64,000 nt of DNA from CAVTBT01 sp963733065. Its GTDB lineage: Bacteria > Actinomycetota > Thermoleophilia > Gaiellales > Gaiellaceae. The notes beneath the pieces are model-generated. The model was given only the letters and a program-made list of their open reading frames with translations. It was not told the DNA's origin and ran no database searches. Both the position numbers and the translations under genes were made by a program. The stretch lies in contig CAVTBT010000001.1 of assembly GCA_963733065.1 (NCBI GenBank), forward strand, positions 460,481 to 524,480, written 5' to 3'. Positions 54,162 through 63,332 of this stretch are shown here, one piece after another. Within the stretch, counting starts at the first letter, position 1, and each line of letters opens with the position of its first letter.

Positions 54162-55046
54162 ATGGCCGAGATCGGCACGATGCGCGTCAAGAGCGGGCTC
54201 GCGGAGATGCTCAAGGGCGGCGTCATCATGGACGTCGTCAACGCCGAGCAGGCGCGGATCGCGGAGGACGCCGGCGCCGTGGCCGTCATGGCGCTCGAGC
54301 GTGTGCCGGCGGACATCCGGCTCGAGGGCGGCGTCGCCCGCATGTCCGATCCGGAGATGATCCGCGACATCCAGGAAGCGGTGTCGATCCCCGTCATGGC
54401 CAAGTGCCGCATCGGCCACTTCGTCGAGGCTCAGATCCTCGAGGCGCTCGAGATCGACTACATCGACGAGTCCGAGGTGCTCACCCCGGCCGACACCGCG
54501 CACCACGTCGACAAGTGGGCGTTCACCGTCCCGTTCGTGTGCGGTGCGACGAACCTCGGCGAGGCGCTGCGACGCCTCGCGGAGGGCGCCGCGATGATCC
54601 GCACCAAGGGCGAGGCGGGCACCGGCGACATCGTCAACGCCGTCACGCACATGCGTGCAGTCTTCGGCGGCATGCGGCGCCTGCAGAGCCTGCGCGAAGA
54701 GGAGCTCTTCGCTGAGGCGAAGGAGCTCCGCGCCCCCGTCGAGCTCGTGCGGTGGGTGGCGGAGCACGGGCGGCTGCCGGTCGTGACATTCACCGCGGGT
54801 GGGATCGCGACCCCGGCCGACGCTGCGCTCTGCATGCAGCTCGGCGCGGACGGCGTGTTCGTCGGCTCGGGCATCTTCAAGTCGGGTGACCCGGAGAAGC
54901 GCGCGAAGGCGATCGTGGAGGCGACGACGCACTTCGGCGACGCGAAGATCCTCGCCGACGTCTCCGGCGGCCTCGGCGAGCCGATGGTCGGCGTCTCGTC
55001 CGCCTCGCTGCTCGAGGCGGAGCGGCTCGAAGTTCGCGGCTGGTAG
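54162..55046 (+). CDS. pdxS: Pyridoxal 5'-phosphate synthase subunit PdxS
   Basis: This 294-residue TIM barrel makes PLP from ribose 5-phosphate, glyceraldehyde 3-phosphate and ammonia. The active-site lysines lie in MAKCRIGHFVEAQ and IRTKGEAGTGDI. AVMALERVPADIR, FTAGGIATPADAALCMQLGA and VFVGSGIFKSGDP are diagnostic. The glutaminase partner PdxT is not next to it; the downstream gene is convergent. There is no SD; TACACT (54150-54155) ends 6 nt before the ATG. Confidence 0.97.
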   Translation: MAEIGTMRVKSGLAEMLKGGVIMDVVNAEQARIAEDAGAVAVMALERVPADIRLEGGVARMSDPEMIRDIQEAVSIPVMAKCRIGHFVEAQILEALEIDYIDESEVLTPADTAHHVDKWAFTVPFVCGATNLGEALRRLAEGAAMIRTKGEAGTGDIVNAVTHMRAVFGGMRRLQSLREEELFAEAKELRAPVELVRWVAEHGRLPVVTFTAGGIATPADAALCMQLGADGVFVGSGIFKSGDPEKRAKAIVEATTHFGDAKILADVSGGLGEPMVGVSSASLLEAERLEVRGW

Positions 55047-55085
55047 CACCCCGCCGACGAGCGACGTTCCGCCGACCTTCCTAGC
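55047..55085. repeat. Short relative of the 31.6-kb palindrome arm
   Basis: GCCGACGAGCGACGTTCCGCC...TTCCTAG here closely matches GCCGACGAGCGACGTTTCGCC...CCTCCTAG at 31693-31725. Like the longer element, it lies between convergent genes (pdxS and the response regulator) and supplies a CTAG that includes a stop codon. Confidence 0.6.
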
Positions 55086-55690
55086 TCGCCTCGACGAGCT
55101 CCTCCCGGAAGGCGATGGCGACAGCCTGAGCGCGGCTTCGCACCGCGAGCTTGTGGAGGATGTGCTCGATGTGGGTGCCCACGGTCTTCGGGCTGATGTA
55201 GAGCTCGGCGGCCATCTGCGCCTGCGTCATCCCCGAGGCGAGGAGCTGGAGTACTTCCAGCTCGCGTTTCGTCAGTCGTTCGGCCACCGTCGGAACGATC
55301 GGGCGCGTGCGCTGGATGAGACGGCGAGCCCGCGTTAGCAGCTCGTCCGGCGGCATAGGGCTTGACGAGATAGTCGTCGGCGCCGACTAGGAGGCCGGCG
55401 ACCCGGTCGTAGGGCTCGGTTCGCACGCCCGTGACGAAGAGGATCGGCAGCTCTGAGCCGAGCACCTCGCGAAGCGTGCGGCAGACCTCGTACCCGGAGA
55501 GCGCACCGAGCGGGATCTCCAGAATGACAACGCTGGGCGGAGTCTCGCGGGCTGTAGCCAGCGCCTCCTCGCCGCTCGCGACGGCGGTGACGGCGAATCC
55601 GGCCTGCTCGAAGAGCTGCGCCGTCGCACGGCGAGCATCGTCGTCCGGATCGACGACCAGAACAGGCCCGACGTTCGTCGTAGCCCCCAC
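55081..55690 (-). pseudogene. NarL/FixJ-type response regulator, single frameshift, Glu at phospho-site
   Basis: GTG 55690 has a GAAAGGA SD. The receiver domain begins VGPVLVVDPDDDARRATAQL. The phospho-acceptor position reads VVILEIPLG, Glu where Asp is normal, while LFVTGVRT and YLVKPY keep the conserved Thr and Lys. At about 55355 the frame slips by one C: KPY then PDELLTRARRLIQRTRPIVP in the next frame. A LuxR HTH follows (LTKRELEVLQLLASGMTQAQ...TVGTHIEHILHKL). Reconstructed length is about 202 residues. No kinase is adjacent. Confidence 0.75.
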
Positions 55691-55805
55691 CGCAGTCCTT
55701 TCTCTTTCCCTCCGCAGATTGACCGGGGTGACCCGGCCGCCATCAGTGTTATCCCTAGGGTGAACGCCGTCAAGCGAATCCGGCCGTCCCCTGAGTTCGT
55801 CGAAA

Positions 55806-55821
55806 CCTCTCCGCGGAGAGG
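55806..55821. promoter_or_regulatory. 16-bp perfect palindrome upstream of the repeat protein
   Basis: CCTCTCCGCGGAGAGG lies 63 bp before the GTG at 55884 and 116 bp from the divergent response-regulator start. It could be an operator for the response regulator or a hairpin in the leader; it is the only long symmetry in this intergenic gap. Confidence 0.4.
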
Positions 55822-55883
55822 ATGTTGCAAACGATACGGCGGCGTTCTTGAACTGAGTCGGAGCCGCCCGGGGGGGATCAACT

Positions 55884-58800
55884 GTGAGCGGCAACACCGG
55901 ACTACTGTCCACGGCGACGGGCGGCCAAGTGACGCCTCCTGTGGATACAAGCGCACCGGCGGCACCGACTGTCGAGACCGCGACCAGTGAGGCGACCGAG
56001 GTCGTCACGGAGGCTGCGGCGCCCGTCGAGGAGGCCGTCGAGACTGCGACCGAGACGGCTGGCGAGACCACGGCGGCGTCTTCGAGCGCGGCCGAGGCCG
56101 CCCCGGAGCCCGCGGCGAGCTCGGATGAGCCGCCGGCCGAGACGGCTCAGGAGACGGTTGCGGCGGAGTCCGCGACCAGCTCCACCACTGAGACGAGCGA
56201 CGCGCCCGACGCGGCCTCGACCGTCGAGGCCGCGACAAGCGAGGCGGCCGAAGCCGTCACGGAGGCTGCGGCGCCGGTCGAGGAGGCCGTCGAGACCACG
56301 ACCGAGACGGCCGGCGAGGCCACTGCGTCGTCGAGCCCGGCCGAGGCCGCCTCGGAGCCTGCGACGAGCTCGGATGAGGGCGAGTCGGCTCAGGAGACGG
56401 TTGCGACGGAGTCCGCGTCCAGCTCCACTACGGAGTCGAGCGACGCGGCCGCCTCGGCCTCGACAGAGACGTCTTCCTCGTCGACAGCGGAGTCGACGGC
56501 TGAGAGCGCGACCGACAGCGCCGCCGACGCGTCGGCAGCTGTGACGGAAGCGGCCGCCGACGCCGCGACGACTGCGACGGAGACGGTCTCGGACGGCGTC
56601 GCCGCCGTCGCCGACGCTACGACGGAGGCGTCCCCTGCGGCGGACGCCGCTGCACCCGCGTCGGCAACCGAGACCGTCGCCGAGGCGAGCGCCACGGCGG
56701 CATCCAGTACAACGGCCGACGCCACGGACGCCGTCGCCAGCGCGGCCGAGGCGACGTCGGAGAGTGCCTCGGATGCTGCCGAGGCGACGGCTTCGGCGAC
56801 CGAGGCGACCGCTGCCGACGCGTCGGACTCGGTAGCGGAAGCGTCCGCGACCGCGGTCGAGACAGTGGCAGACACGGCCGCGGCTGCGACGGCTGCAACC
56901 GAGTCCACGACAGAGGCTGCCGCGTCGAGTGCGACGGACACCGCCGCCGAGAGTGCGGCAACGACAGAGGCAACGTCGTCTGATACGGCGGCCGACGCGG
57001 CAGCGACCGTCGTGTCGGAGGCCGAGTCGGCGACCGACGCAGTCGTCCAGACCGCCGCCGCAGACGTGGCCGACGTGGTCCCCGATGCAGCTGCCGATGC
57101 GGGTGCGGCTGTTAGTGAGCCGGTGGCGCAGGTGGTGGATGCGGCTGTGGAGCCGGTGTCGGCTGCCGCTGAGCCGGTGGCGCAGGTGGTGGATGCGGCT
57201 GTGGAGCCGGTGGCGGCTGCCGCTGAGCCGGTGGCGCAGGTGGTGGAAGCGGCGGTGGAGCCGGTGTCGGCTGCCGCCGAGCCGGTGGCGCAGGTCGTGG
57301 ATGCAGCTGTGGAGCCGGTGTCGGCTGTCGCTGAGCCGGTGGCGCAGGTCGTGGACGCAGCGGTGGAGCCGGTGACGGCGTCCGTGTCGGCTGCGGCCGA
57401 GCCGGTGGCGCAGGTCGTGGAAGCGACCGTGGAGCCGGTGGCGGCGGCGAGTGGAGCCGGTGTCGGCGGCGGTGGAGCCGGCTGCGACCGTGGAGTCGGT
57501 GTCGACTGTCGACCGAGCCGGTGGCGCAGGTCGTGGACGCGACGGTGGAGCCGCTGACGGCATCTGTCGAGCCGGTGTCGGCGGCGGTGGAGCCGCTGGC
57601 GGAGTCGGTGTCGACTGTCGACCGAGCCGGTGGCGCAGGTCGTGGACGCGACGGTGGAGCCGGTGTCGGCGGCGGTGGAGCCGCTGGCGGAGTCGGTGTC
57701 GACGGTGACCGAGCCGGTGGCGCAGGTGGTGGATGCAGTGGAGCCGCTGGCGGAGTCGGTGTCGACGGTGACCGAGCCGGTGGCGCAGGTCGTGGACGCG
57801 ACCGTCGAGCCGCTGACGGCGGCAGTGGAGCCGGTGACGGCGGCGGTGGAGCCGCTGACGGAGTCGGTGTCGACGGTGACCGAGCCGGTGGCCCAGGTCG
57901 TGGACGCGACCGTGGAGCCGGTGACGGCGGCGGTGGAGCCGCTGGCGGAGTCGGTGTCGACTGTGACCGAGCCGGTGGCGCAGGTCGTGGACGCGACCGT
58001 GGAGCCGGTGACGGCGGCGGTGGAGCCGCTGGCGGAGTCGGTGTCGACTGTGACCGAGCCGGTGGCGCAGGTCGTGGATGTGACCGTCGAGCCGGTGACG
58101 GCGGCGGTGGAGCCGTTGACGGAGTCGGTGTCGACTGTCACCGAGCCGGTGGCGCAGGTTGTGGACGCGACCGTGGAGCCGCTGGCGGCGGCGGTGGAGC
58201 CGCTGACGGCGGCGGTGGAGCCGCTGACGGAGTCGGTGTCGACCGTCACCGAGCCGGTGGCGCAGGTCGTGGACACGACCGTGGAGCCGCTGACGGCATC
58301 TGGACCGGTGACGGCGGCGGTGGAGCCGCTGACGGAGTCGGTGTCGACTGTGACCGAGCCGGTGGCCCAGGTCGTGGAGCCGGTGACGGCGGCGGTGGAG
58401 CCGCTGACGGAGTCGGTGTCGACTGTGACCGAGCCGGTGGCGCAGGTCGTGGACACGACCGTCGAGCCGCTGACGGCGCGGTGGAGCCGCTGACGGCGTC
58501 GGTGTCGGAGGCTGCGGCTCCGGTCGAGCCGCTCGTGGCGGATGCAGGTGCGGCGGTGGCGGCCGTGAGCGAGCCCGTGGCGCACGTCGTGCAGTCGACG
58601 GCAGACCCGGTCGTCGCGGTTCTGGACGGATCAGCGGCCGTCGGGTCGGCGGTGGACATGCTTGCGACGCCGGTCTCTGCCGTCGACCAGGCGATCGCCG
58701 TACCGGACGTCGCCGTCGATGGCGCTGGGACGCTGCGGCGCGGTCCGTGGGCGTCGGCGAGACAGCCGGGCGACCCTAGTCCCGAGGAGACGATGCGGCT

Positions 58801-59455
58801 GACCGGGATCGCCGGGACCGCGTCAGGGCTTCGGAGACGCAGGGAACCAACCTGCCGATCGGCGGAGTCGAACCCGTCGGAGGCCTGACCTCGCCGGCCG
58901 CCGCCGCGACGTCCGCCGACGATTCGACACTCGGAACGGAGTTGGAATCGGTCGGCTCTCCGATGCCCGAAGCGATCTTCGACCCCGGCACCGTGGCGGC
59001 GCTCGACCCGTCCGACCAACGCCTGCTGACCACGGTGGTGGTGGTAGCGGTGACCGGGCTCGCGTTCACGCCGGCGGGCTACGACACGGTGCGCGCGACC
59101 TGTGCCGCGAACGCGCGGCTCATGTTCACGAACATGAGGCTGATTCCGTGCATGGCCGAGGACACGGTGCGCCGGTTCGCCGGCGCTGCCGCCGAGGCGG
59201 TCTCGGGCGGCTCGACGAGCCGCTACGAGACGAGCGGGCGCTCGGCACGCGCCTCGGCCAACGAGGCGAGCGGGCCGCTCGATGCGCTTCGCGACGGATT
59301 CAGCCGCGTCGTGCGCGACGTGCCGCTGCGAGACGGGCGACGAGCGCGACCGGCGCATCATGGCGCAGGTCGGTGTGGTGCTCGGCCTCGTCTACCTCGC
59401 CTTCCTGACAGTGTGGTTCTGGGCAACGAGGCTGCGATGGCGTCCTCGTACCTGA
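55884..59455 (+). pseudogene. Giant Ala/Glu/Val-rich repeat protein with C-terminal membrane anchor, several frameshifts
   Basis: GTG 55884 opens about 410 residues of Ala/Thr/Glu/Ser-rich sequence (EVVTEAAAPVEEAVETATET style). Then come about 17 copies of EPVAQVVDAxVEPV-type units of 18 or about 29 residues. A tail follows with a hydrophobic stretch (LLTTVVVVAVTGLAFTPAGY) and a final transmembrane segment GVVLGLVYLAFLTVWFWATR before TGA 59453. Shifts occur near 57449, 57510, 57620, 58485, 58840 and 59330; the first three together restore frame. No signal peptide is obvious. Codon use marks this strand as coding; a 731-codon antisense frame is a shadow. Confidence 0.6.
57118..58480 (+). repeat. 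Tandem repeat array inside the giant protein gene
   Basis: The DNA unit begins GAGCCGGTGGCGCAGGTSGT and recurs every 54 bp in the first six copies (18 residues = 11+7) and about every 87 bp later (29 residues = 11+7+11). Copy number is about 17, with units lost or gained in places (for example a shortened copy at about 57730). Such an array is prone to slippage and to mis-assembly; all three compensating indels lie in it. Confidence 0.85.
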
Positions 59456-59487
59456 TCACAACGCACGGCTCCTCGAGCCGTCGACCG

Positions 59488-59745
59488 CTAGGTGAGAAGC
59501 AGCACCACACCGACGGCCGCCCAGACGGCGATCAGCGCGGCGAGGACCCAGAGCAGAAACGCGGGCTCGCCGACGGGCAGCCACGACAGCTCCTCACGCG
59601 TGAGGAAGAACCGTCGGCGGCCGGCCGCCCGCCCGTCCGGGGCGAGCTCGACCACCTCGCCGGCGATCGCCGCGGCGGGATCGTCGGTCGGACGCCCGTC
59701 GGCGTCGACGAGAACGATTCGCCGGTCGCGCCGCTCGTCGCTCAT
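59488..59745 (-). CDS. Small membrane protein
   Basis: This 85-residue protein has a charged N-terminus (SDERRDRRIVLVDADGRPTD), a middle GEVVELAPDGRAAGRRRFFL, and one C-terminal hydrophobic segment (PAFLLWVLAALIAVWAAVGV). It is likely tail-anchored. No family is recognised. TACGGT (59757-59752) ends 6 nt before the ATG, another leaderless candidate. It converges with the giant repeat gene. Confidence 0.6.
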   Translation of the reverse strand: MSDERRDRRIVLVDADGRPTDDPAAAIAGEVVELAPDGRAAGRRRFFLTREELSWLPVGEPAFLLWVLAALIAVWAAVGVVLLLT

Positions 59746-59796
59746 GTCGACACCGTACCGCGCTTTCGCGCCGGGCTAACGTCGGCAACCACACGA

Positions 59797-60150
59797 TTGC
59801 GTCGCGCCGGCCTCGTCGGTGCGGTCGGCCTGCTCGGCGTCATGGTCGGCGCACTCGTGGGCGGGCCCTCGCAGGCGTCGGGCGCCGCCAGGTCGACAGT
59901 CTTGCTCTCGCCTGGCGACACCGCTCGTATCGCCGACGTGCCGGTCGGATGTCTTGTCGTCCGGCGCGGCGTGCCGCCTGCGACGATGCTCGACTGTCGG
60001 CGCGCCGGGCCGCTCGCGGGCACCTACGGCGTTCTGCTCGGGCGATGGCACGTCCGAGTCGTGCGCTTCAGGTCGGCGCGCGAGGCGCAGGTCGTCTTCA
60101 CGGCGACGCACGGCGGCAGTTCCATGTGCTGCACCGGGAGTGGGCCGTGA
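59797..60150 (+). CDS. Secreted hypothetical protein
   Basis: This is a protein of about 117 residues. TTG 59797 gives RRAGLVGAVGLLGVMVGALV then GGPSQASGAA, a signal peptide with a likely cleavage after Ala. The mature part is beta-like with cysteines (VGCLVVRRG, MLDCRRAG, SSMCCTGSG) that could form disulfides. Its stop overlaps the GTG of the sugar transferase, so it is coupled to the polysaccharide locus. No family is recognised. Confidence 0.58.
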   Translation: MRRAGLVGAVGLLGVMVGALVGGPSQASGAARSTVLLSPGDTARIADVPVGCLVVRRGVPPATMLDCRRAGPLAGTYGVLLGRWHVRVVRFRSAREAQVVFTATHGGSSMCCTGSGP

Positions 60151-61571
60151 CCGGCTACGTCGAGGACGGCCCCGTCGTCGCGACCACCGCTCCGCGGCTC
60201 GTCTCGTGTCGCACGATGAAGCAGACCCGAGCTGTGGCCCAGGCCGGTCGCGTCACGCTCGTCGTCCTGTCGGTGCTCGGCGTCTATGCGGCGGGCCGCG
60301 GAGCGCAGGCGGATGAGCCGGCGATAGTCGCCGCGCTGTCGGGCGCCTGGCTGATCGCGCTCCGCTTCGGACACCTCGTCTCACCCGAGGCCCTCGGCCC
60401 TGCGGTGGCGACGACCATGGGCGCATTCGTCGGGTTCGTCGCCGTCTCGGCGATGTCCCTGTGGCTGCGGCCGGTCGAGCTCTCGGCCGCGCGCTCACTG
60501 GTGATGGCCGCGGCGGTGCTGCTCTTCGTCGGCATCTGGGAGAGCGTGGTGCACCGCACGACGGCTGGCCGACGACGAGTGCTCGTCGTCGGCACGCCGC
60601 TGGCGGCCGACACGGTCGCACGCGAGTCGGCGAGAGCGGACGCATCCATAGACGTGCTCGGCCTCGTCCCGGACTCCCCGATCGCGCTGTCGAGCTGCGG
60701 CGTCCCGATCGTCGGGCAGCTCGAGGGTCTGCGAGAGCTCATGGACACGTTGCAGCCGGACGTCGTCGTCGTCAGCGACGGCGTGGATTGCGACTCTACG
60801 ATCGACCGTCTCCTCGATGTCCCCACGGACGGCTTCCGGGTCGTGGGCTACACGAGCTTCTTCGAGCACGCGCTCGGGCGCGTCCCGGTGTCGAGCCTCC
60901 GCGCATCGTGGTTCATGAGCATCCTCCATCTCCGGCAGCACGCGTATACGCGCTGGTCGAAGCGCGCGTTCGACATCGTTAGCGCCTCGATCGCGCTCGT
61001 GCTGGCGGCGCCGCTGATCGCCGTCATCGCGCTGATCCTCGCGCCCTCCGGCCACGTCCTCTACCGCCAGACCCGGCTCGGGGAGCGCGGACGGCGCTTC
61101 ACGATCGTCAAGTTCAGGACGATGGCGGACGGAGCCGAGAGCAACGGACGCGCCGTCTGGTCGAGCGACGACGACTCGCGCGTGACGCGGGTCGGGCGCG
61201 TGCTGCGCCGCGCGCATCTCGACGAGCTGCCGCAGCTGCTGAACGTCCTCCGGGGTGACATGTCCGTGGTCGGACCGCGGCCCGAGCGGCCCCAGTTCGT
61301 CGAGTTGCTCGAGGAGAAGGTTCCGTTCTGGAACCGGCGGCTGCTGGTGAAGCCCGGCGTGACCGGATGGGCACAGCTGAAGGGCGGCTACGCCTCGGAC
61401 TGCGAAGCCATGGCGGACAAGTTGTCGTACGACCTCTGGTACCTGCGTAACCGCACTGTGCTCGTCGACATCGCGATCTGCGCTGCCACGGCCCTGCACA
61501 TGGTCACCGAGCTGATCCCGCTCAGGCGGCTCGCCGCTGCGAGCTCCGAAACGGCAGCGACGCGCCGATGA
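60147..61571 (+). CDS. Polyprenyl-phosphate sugar-1-phosphate transferase (exopolysaccharide initiation)
   Basis: This 474-residue protein has about four to five N-terminal helices, a CoA-binding-like middle domain (RRRVLVVGTPLAADTVARES ... VLGLVPDSP), and a C-terminal bacterial sugar transferase domain: KRAFDIVSASIALVLAAPL, VKFRTMADGAE, HLDELPQLLNVLRGDMSVVG, PRPERPQFV, KPGVTGWAQL. It loads the first sugar onto undecaprenyl phosphate. GTG 60147 overlaps the previous stop; ATG 60219 is an alternative. Wzz- and ligase-like genes follow. Confidence 0.92.
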   Translation: MTGYVEDGPVVATTAPRLVSCRTMKQTRAVAQAGRVTLVVLSVLGVYAAGRGAQADEPAIVAALSGAWLIALRFGHLVSPEALGPAVATTMGAFVGFVAVSAMSLWLRPVELSAARSLVMAAAVLLFVGIWESVVHRTTAGRRRVLVVGTPLAADTVARESARADASIDVLGLVPDSPIALSSCGVPIVGQLEGLRELMDTLQPDVVVVSDGVDCDSTIDRLLDVPTDGFRVVGYTSFFEHALGRVPVSSLRASWFMSILHLRQHAYTRWSKRAFDIVSASIALVLAAPLIAVIALILAPSGHVLYRQTRLGERGRRFTIVKFRTMADGAESNGRAVWSSDDDSRVTRVGRVLRRAHLDELPQLLNVLRGDMSVVGPRPERPQFVELLEEKVPFWNRRLLVKPGVTGWAQLKGGYASDCEAMADKLSYDLWYLRNRTVLVDIAICAATALHMVTELIPLRRLAAASSETAATRR

Positions 61572-61893
61572 TCGCGCCGACGGCGTCGAACAACAGATCC
61601 GCCGTCGATGCATCCCGGCCGGGGACGACGGCCTGGTGCAGCTCGTCGCTCACGCCGTACAGCACGGTCGCGAGCACGCTCACTCGCCACGACAGGCCGG
61701 CTCGTCGTAGGAGCGCCGCCAGGACGGCGTACTCCGCGACGTGCAGGAGCGCGCCGCGGAGGTCGACGTCGCCGGACGATCCGGCCGACGGGATGGACGA
61801 CACCACGAACATCAGCACCGCCCACGCGGCGGCGGCGACCCACCACACGCGGCGGCCTCGATCGTCGTCGGAGATATCGACAGGACGGAGCAT
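61522..61893 (-). CDS. VanZ-like family membrane protein
   Basis: This 123-residue protein has four short hydrophobic segments. The VanZ-family motifs are SSIPS near the start, LLHVAEYAVLAALLRRAG, and YGVSDELHQAVVPGRDASTADLLFDAVGA. Family members are linked to teicoplanin tolerance or envelope glycans. It is antisense to and overlaps the sugar-transferase 3' end by 50 bp. ATG 61893 lies 7 bp from the divergent Wzz-like ATG. Confidence 0.85.
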   Translation of the reverse strand: MLRPVDISDDDRGRRVWWVAAAAWAVLMFVVSSIPSAGSSGDVDLRGALLHVAEYAVLAALLRRAGLSWRVSVLATVLYGVSDELHQAVVPGRDASTADLLFDAVGAIIGASLPFRSSQRRAA

Positions 61894-61899
61894 CGACTC

Positions 61900-63321
61900 A
61901 TGACAAACGGCGACCGTGCCGCGCGAGATGCGGCGGACCGCGATTTCCCGCTCACATTCGGGTACTACGTCCGGCTCGTCGGGCGGCGATGGTGGATTCC
62001 CGCGAGTCTCGCCGTGCTGGGTGCCTGTCTGTCCCTCGTCTACACCGGAATGCAGGACACGACGTACCGAGCGCGGGCCAGCGTGCTGCTGAGCCCGCTC
62101 GACCCGGCCACGGCCGACGAGCTCACGCGCTTGACCCCGACGGTGGCCCGCCTGTTCCGCAGCGACAGCGTCCTCCTCGCCGCGCGTCGTGCCTACCTGT
62201 CGCGGCCTGGAGCCGATCGCGTGCGAAGCAGCCTGGACGATCTGCGTGCGCGGACGGCGGTTGCCGTGCCGCGAGACACCAGCCTGTTCGAGATCACGGG
62301 CGACGGGCCGACCCAGCGTGAGGCCAACGCGCTCGTCCGCGCCGTCGTCGACGCGGCCGAGCGACGGGTGTCGCTCCTCGGCCAACGGTCTCCGGCACGC
62401 CGTGCCGACAGCGTCCCGGTCGGTCTCGAGAACTTCGGCCCGCCCGTCCCGGAAGGGAAGGTCAGCCCGACTCCGGCTCGCAATCTCGTCGTCGGCATCA
62501 ACGTCGGCCTCCTGCTCGGCATCGTCGGTGCGCTGCTGCTCCGCGATCCGAAGCGGGCGCGGATGCGGGCGGACGATCTGGCCGAGCTGCTCAAGGCTTC
62601 GGATCTCGTCTACGCCCCGCTGCCGTCACCGCGGCTGCTGCGGGACCGCCCGACCCCGGGAGTGCCGGAATCGCCGCCCGCCGACGCGAAGGGCGAGGGC
62701 ATCCGCCTGCTCGGCGGACGGGTGTGGCAATGGCTGCAGGACGATCGTCGGGTCGTGCTCCTGCTCGGAGACCTGCCGCCCGAGCGCCTTCGGTCGGTTG
62801 CGCTGCGGCTCGCCGCTCACGTCGCGCGGACGGGCATCCACCCGGCTGTCGTCGAAGCGGACTTCCACGGTGGCGGGTGGGAGACAGGCGGACCCTCTGC
62901 CGGGCGCGCCACGCGAACCCGCACCCCGGCGGACGGGGACGGCGAGCCAACCGAGATCGCAATCGATACGAGCACGCGCAACGGGGACGCGCCCGGCACG
63001 TTCACGGTCGTGCCGCGCGGGAAGACGCCGAGCGAGCCTGCACTCGCCTTCGCGTCGAACGAGTACCGCTCGCAGCTCGACGAGCTGCAGTCTCGCCACG
63101 AGGTCGTGCTCGTGGTCGGGCCGGCGACCGAATGGCAGGCCGAGGTGCGCGCCCTTGCGGGGAACTCCGATGCGGTCATGCTCCTCGTTCCCGCCTGGGT
63201 TCCTCATTCGCGCGCCGCCGCACTGACCACGCTGCGATCCGTTGACTCGGACGCCAGCCTGCTGGTCGGTGTGTTCGGCGACACCGAGGGCGTTCCGCTC
63301 GCGGCCTCTCGCGAGCTCTGA
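61900..63321 (+). CDS. Wzz-like polysaccharide chain-length/co-polymerase protein
   Basis: This 473-residue protein has an N-terminal Wzz-type domain: FGYYVRLVGRRWWIPASLAV (first membrane helix), YRARASVLLSPL, and FEITGDGPTQREANALVRAV. A second helix (VVGINVGLLLGIVGALLLRD) closes the extracytoplasmic part. The C-terminal about 200 residues resemble a BY-kinase-like nucleotide-binding fold, but no Walker A is present, so it probably cannot phosphorylate. ATG 61900 is the start. Confidence 0.8.
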   Translation: MTNGDRAARDAADRDFPLTFGYYVRLVGRRWWIPASLAVLGACLSLVYTGMQDTTYRARASVLLSPLDPATADELTRLTPTVARLFRSDSVLLAARRAYLSRPGADRVRSSLDDLRARTAVAVPRDTSLFEITGDGPTQREANALVRAVVDAAERRVSLLGQRSPARRADSVPVGLENFGPPVPEGKVSPTPARNLVVGINVGLLLGIVGALLLRDPKRARMRADDLAELLKASDLVYAPLPSPRLLRDRPTPGVPESPPADAKGEGIRLLGGRVWQWLQDDRRVVLLLGDLPPERLRSVALRLAAHVARTGIHPAVVEADFHGGGWETGGPSAGRATRTRTPADGDGEPTEIAIDTSTRNGDAPGTFTVVPRGKTPSEPALAFASNEYRSQLDELQSRHEVVLVVGPATEWQAEVRALAGNSDAVMLLVPAWVPHSRAAALTTLRSVDSDASLLVGVFGDTEGVPLAASREL

Positions 63322-63332
63322 GCAACGGCGCG

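Noticed and set aside
57118..58480. CRISPR-like array
   Set aside because: Units are directly adjacent, encode a protein repeat and have no unique spacers; no cas genes are nearby.
56390..58585. 731-codon minus-strand frame with STVVSTTCATGSV-like repeats
   Set aside because: Mirror image of the GC-rich plus-strand repeat; third-position bias and the membrane-anchor tail support the plus strand, and the minus frame shows the same shift points without stops.
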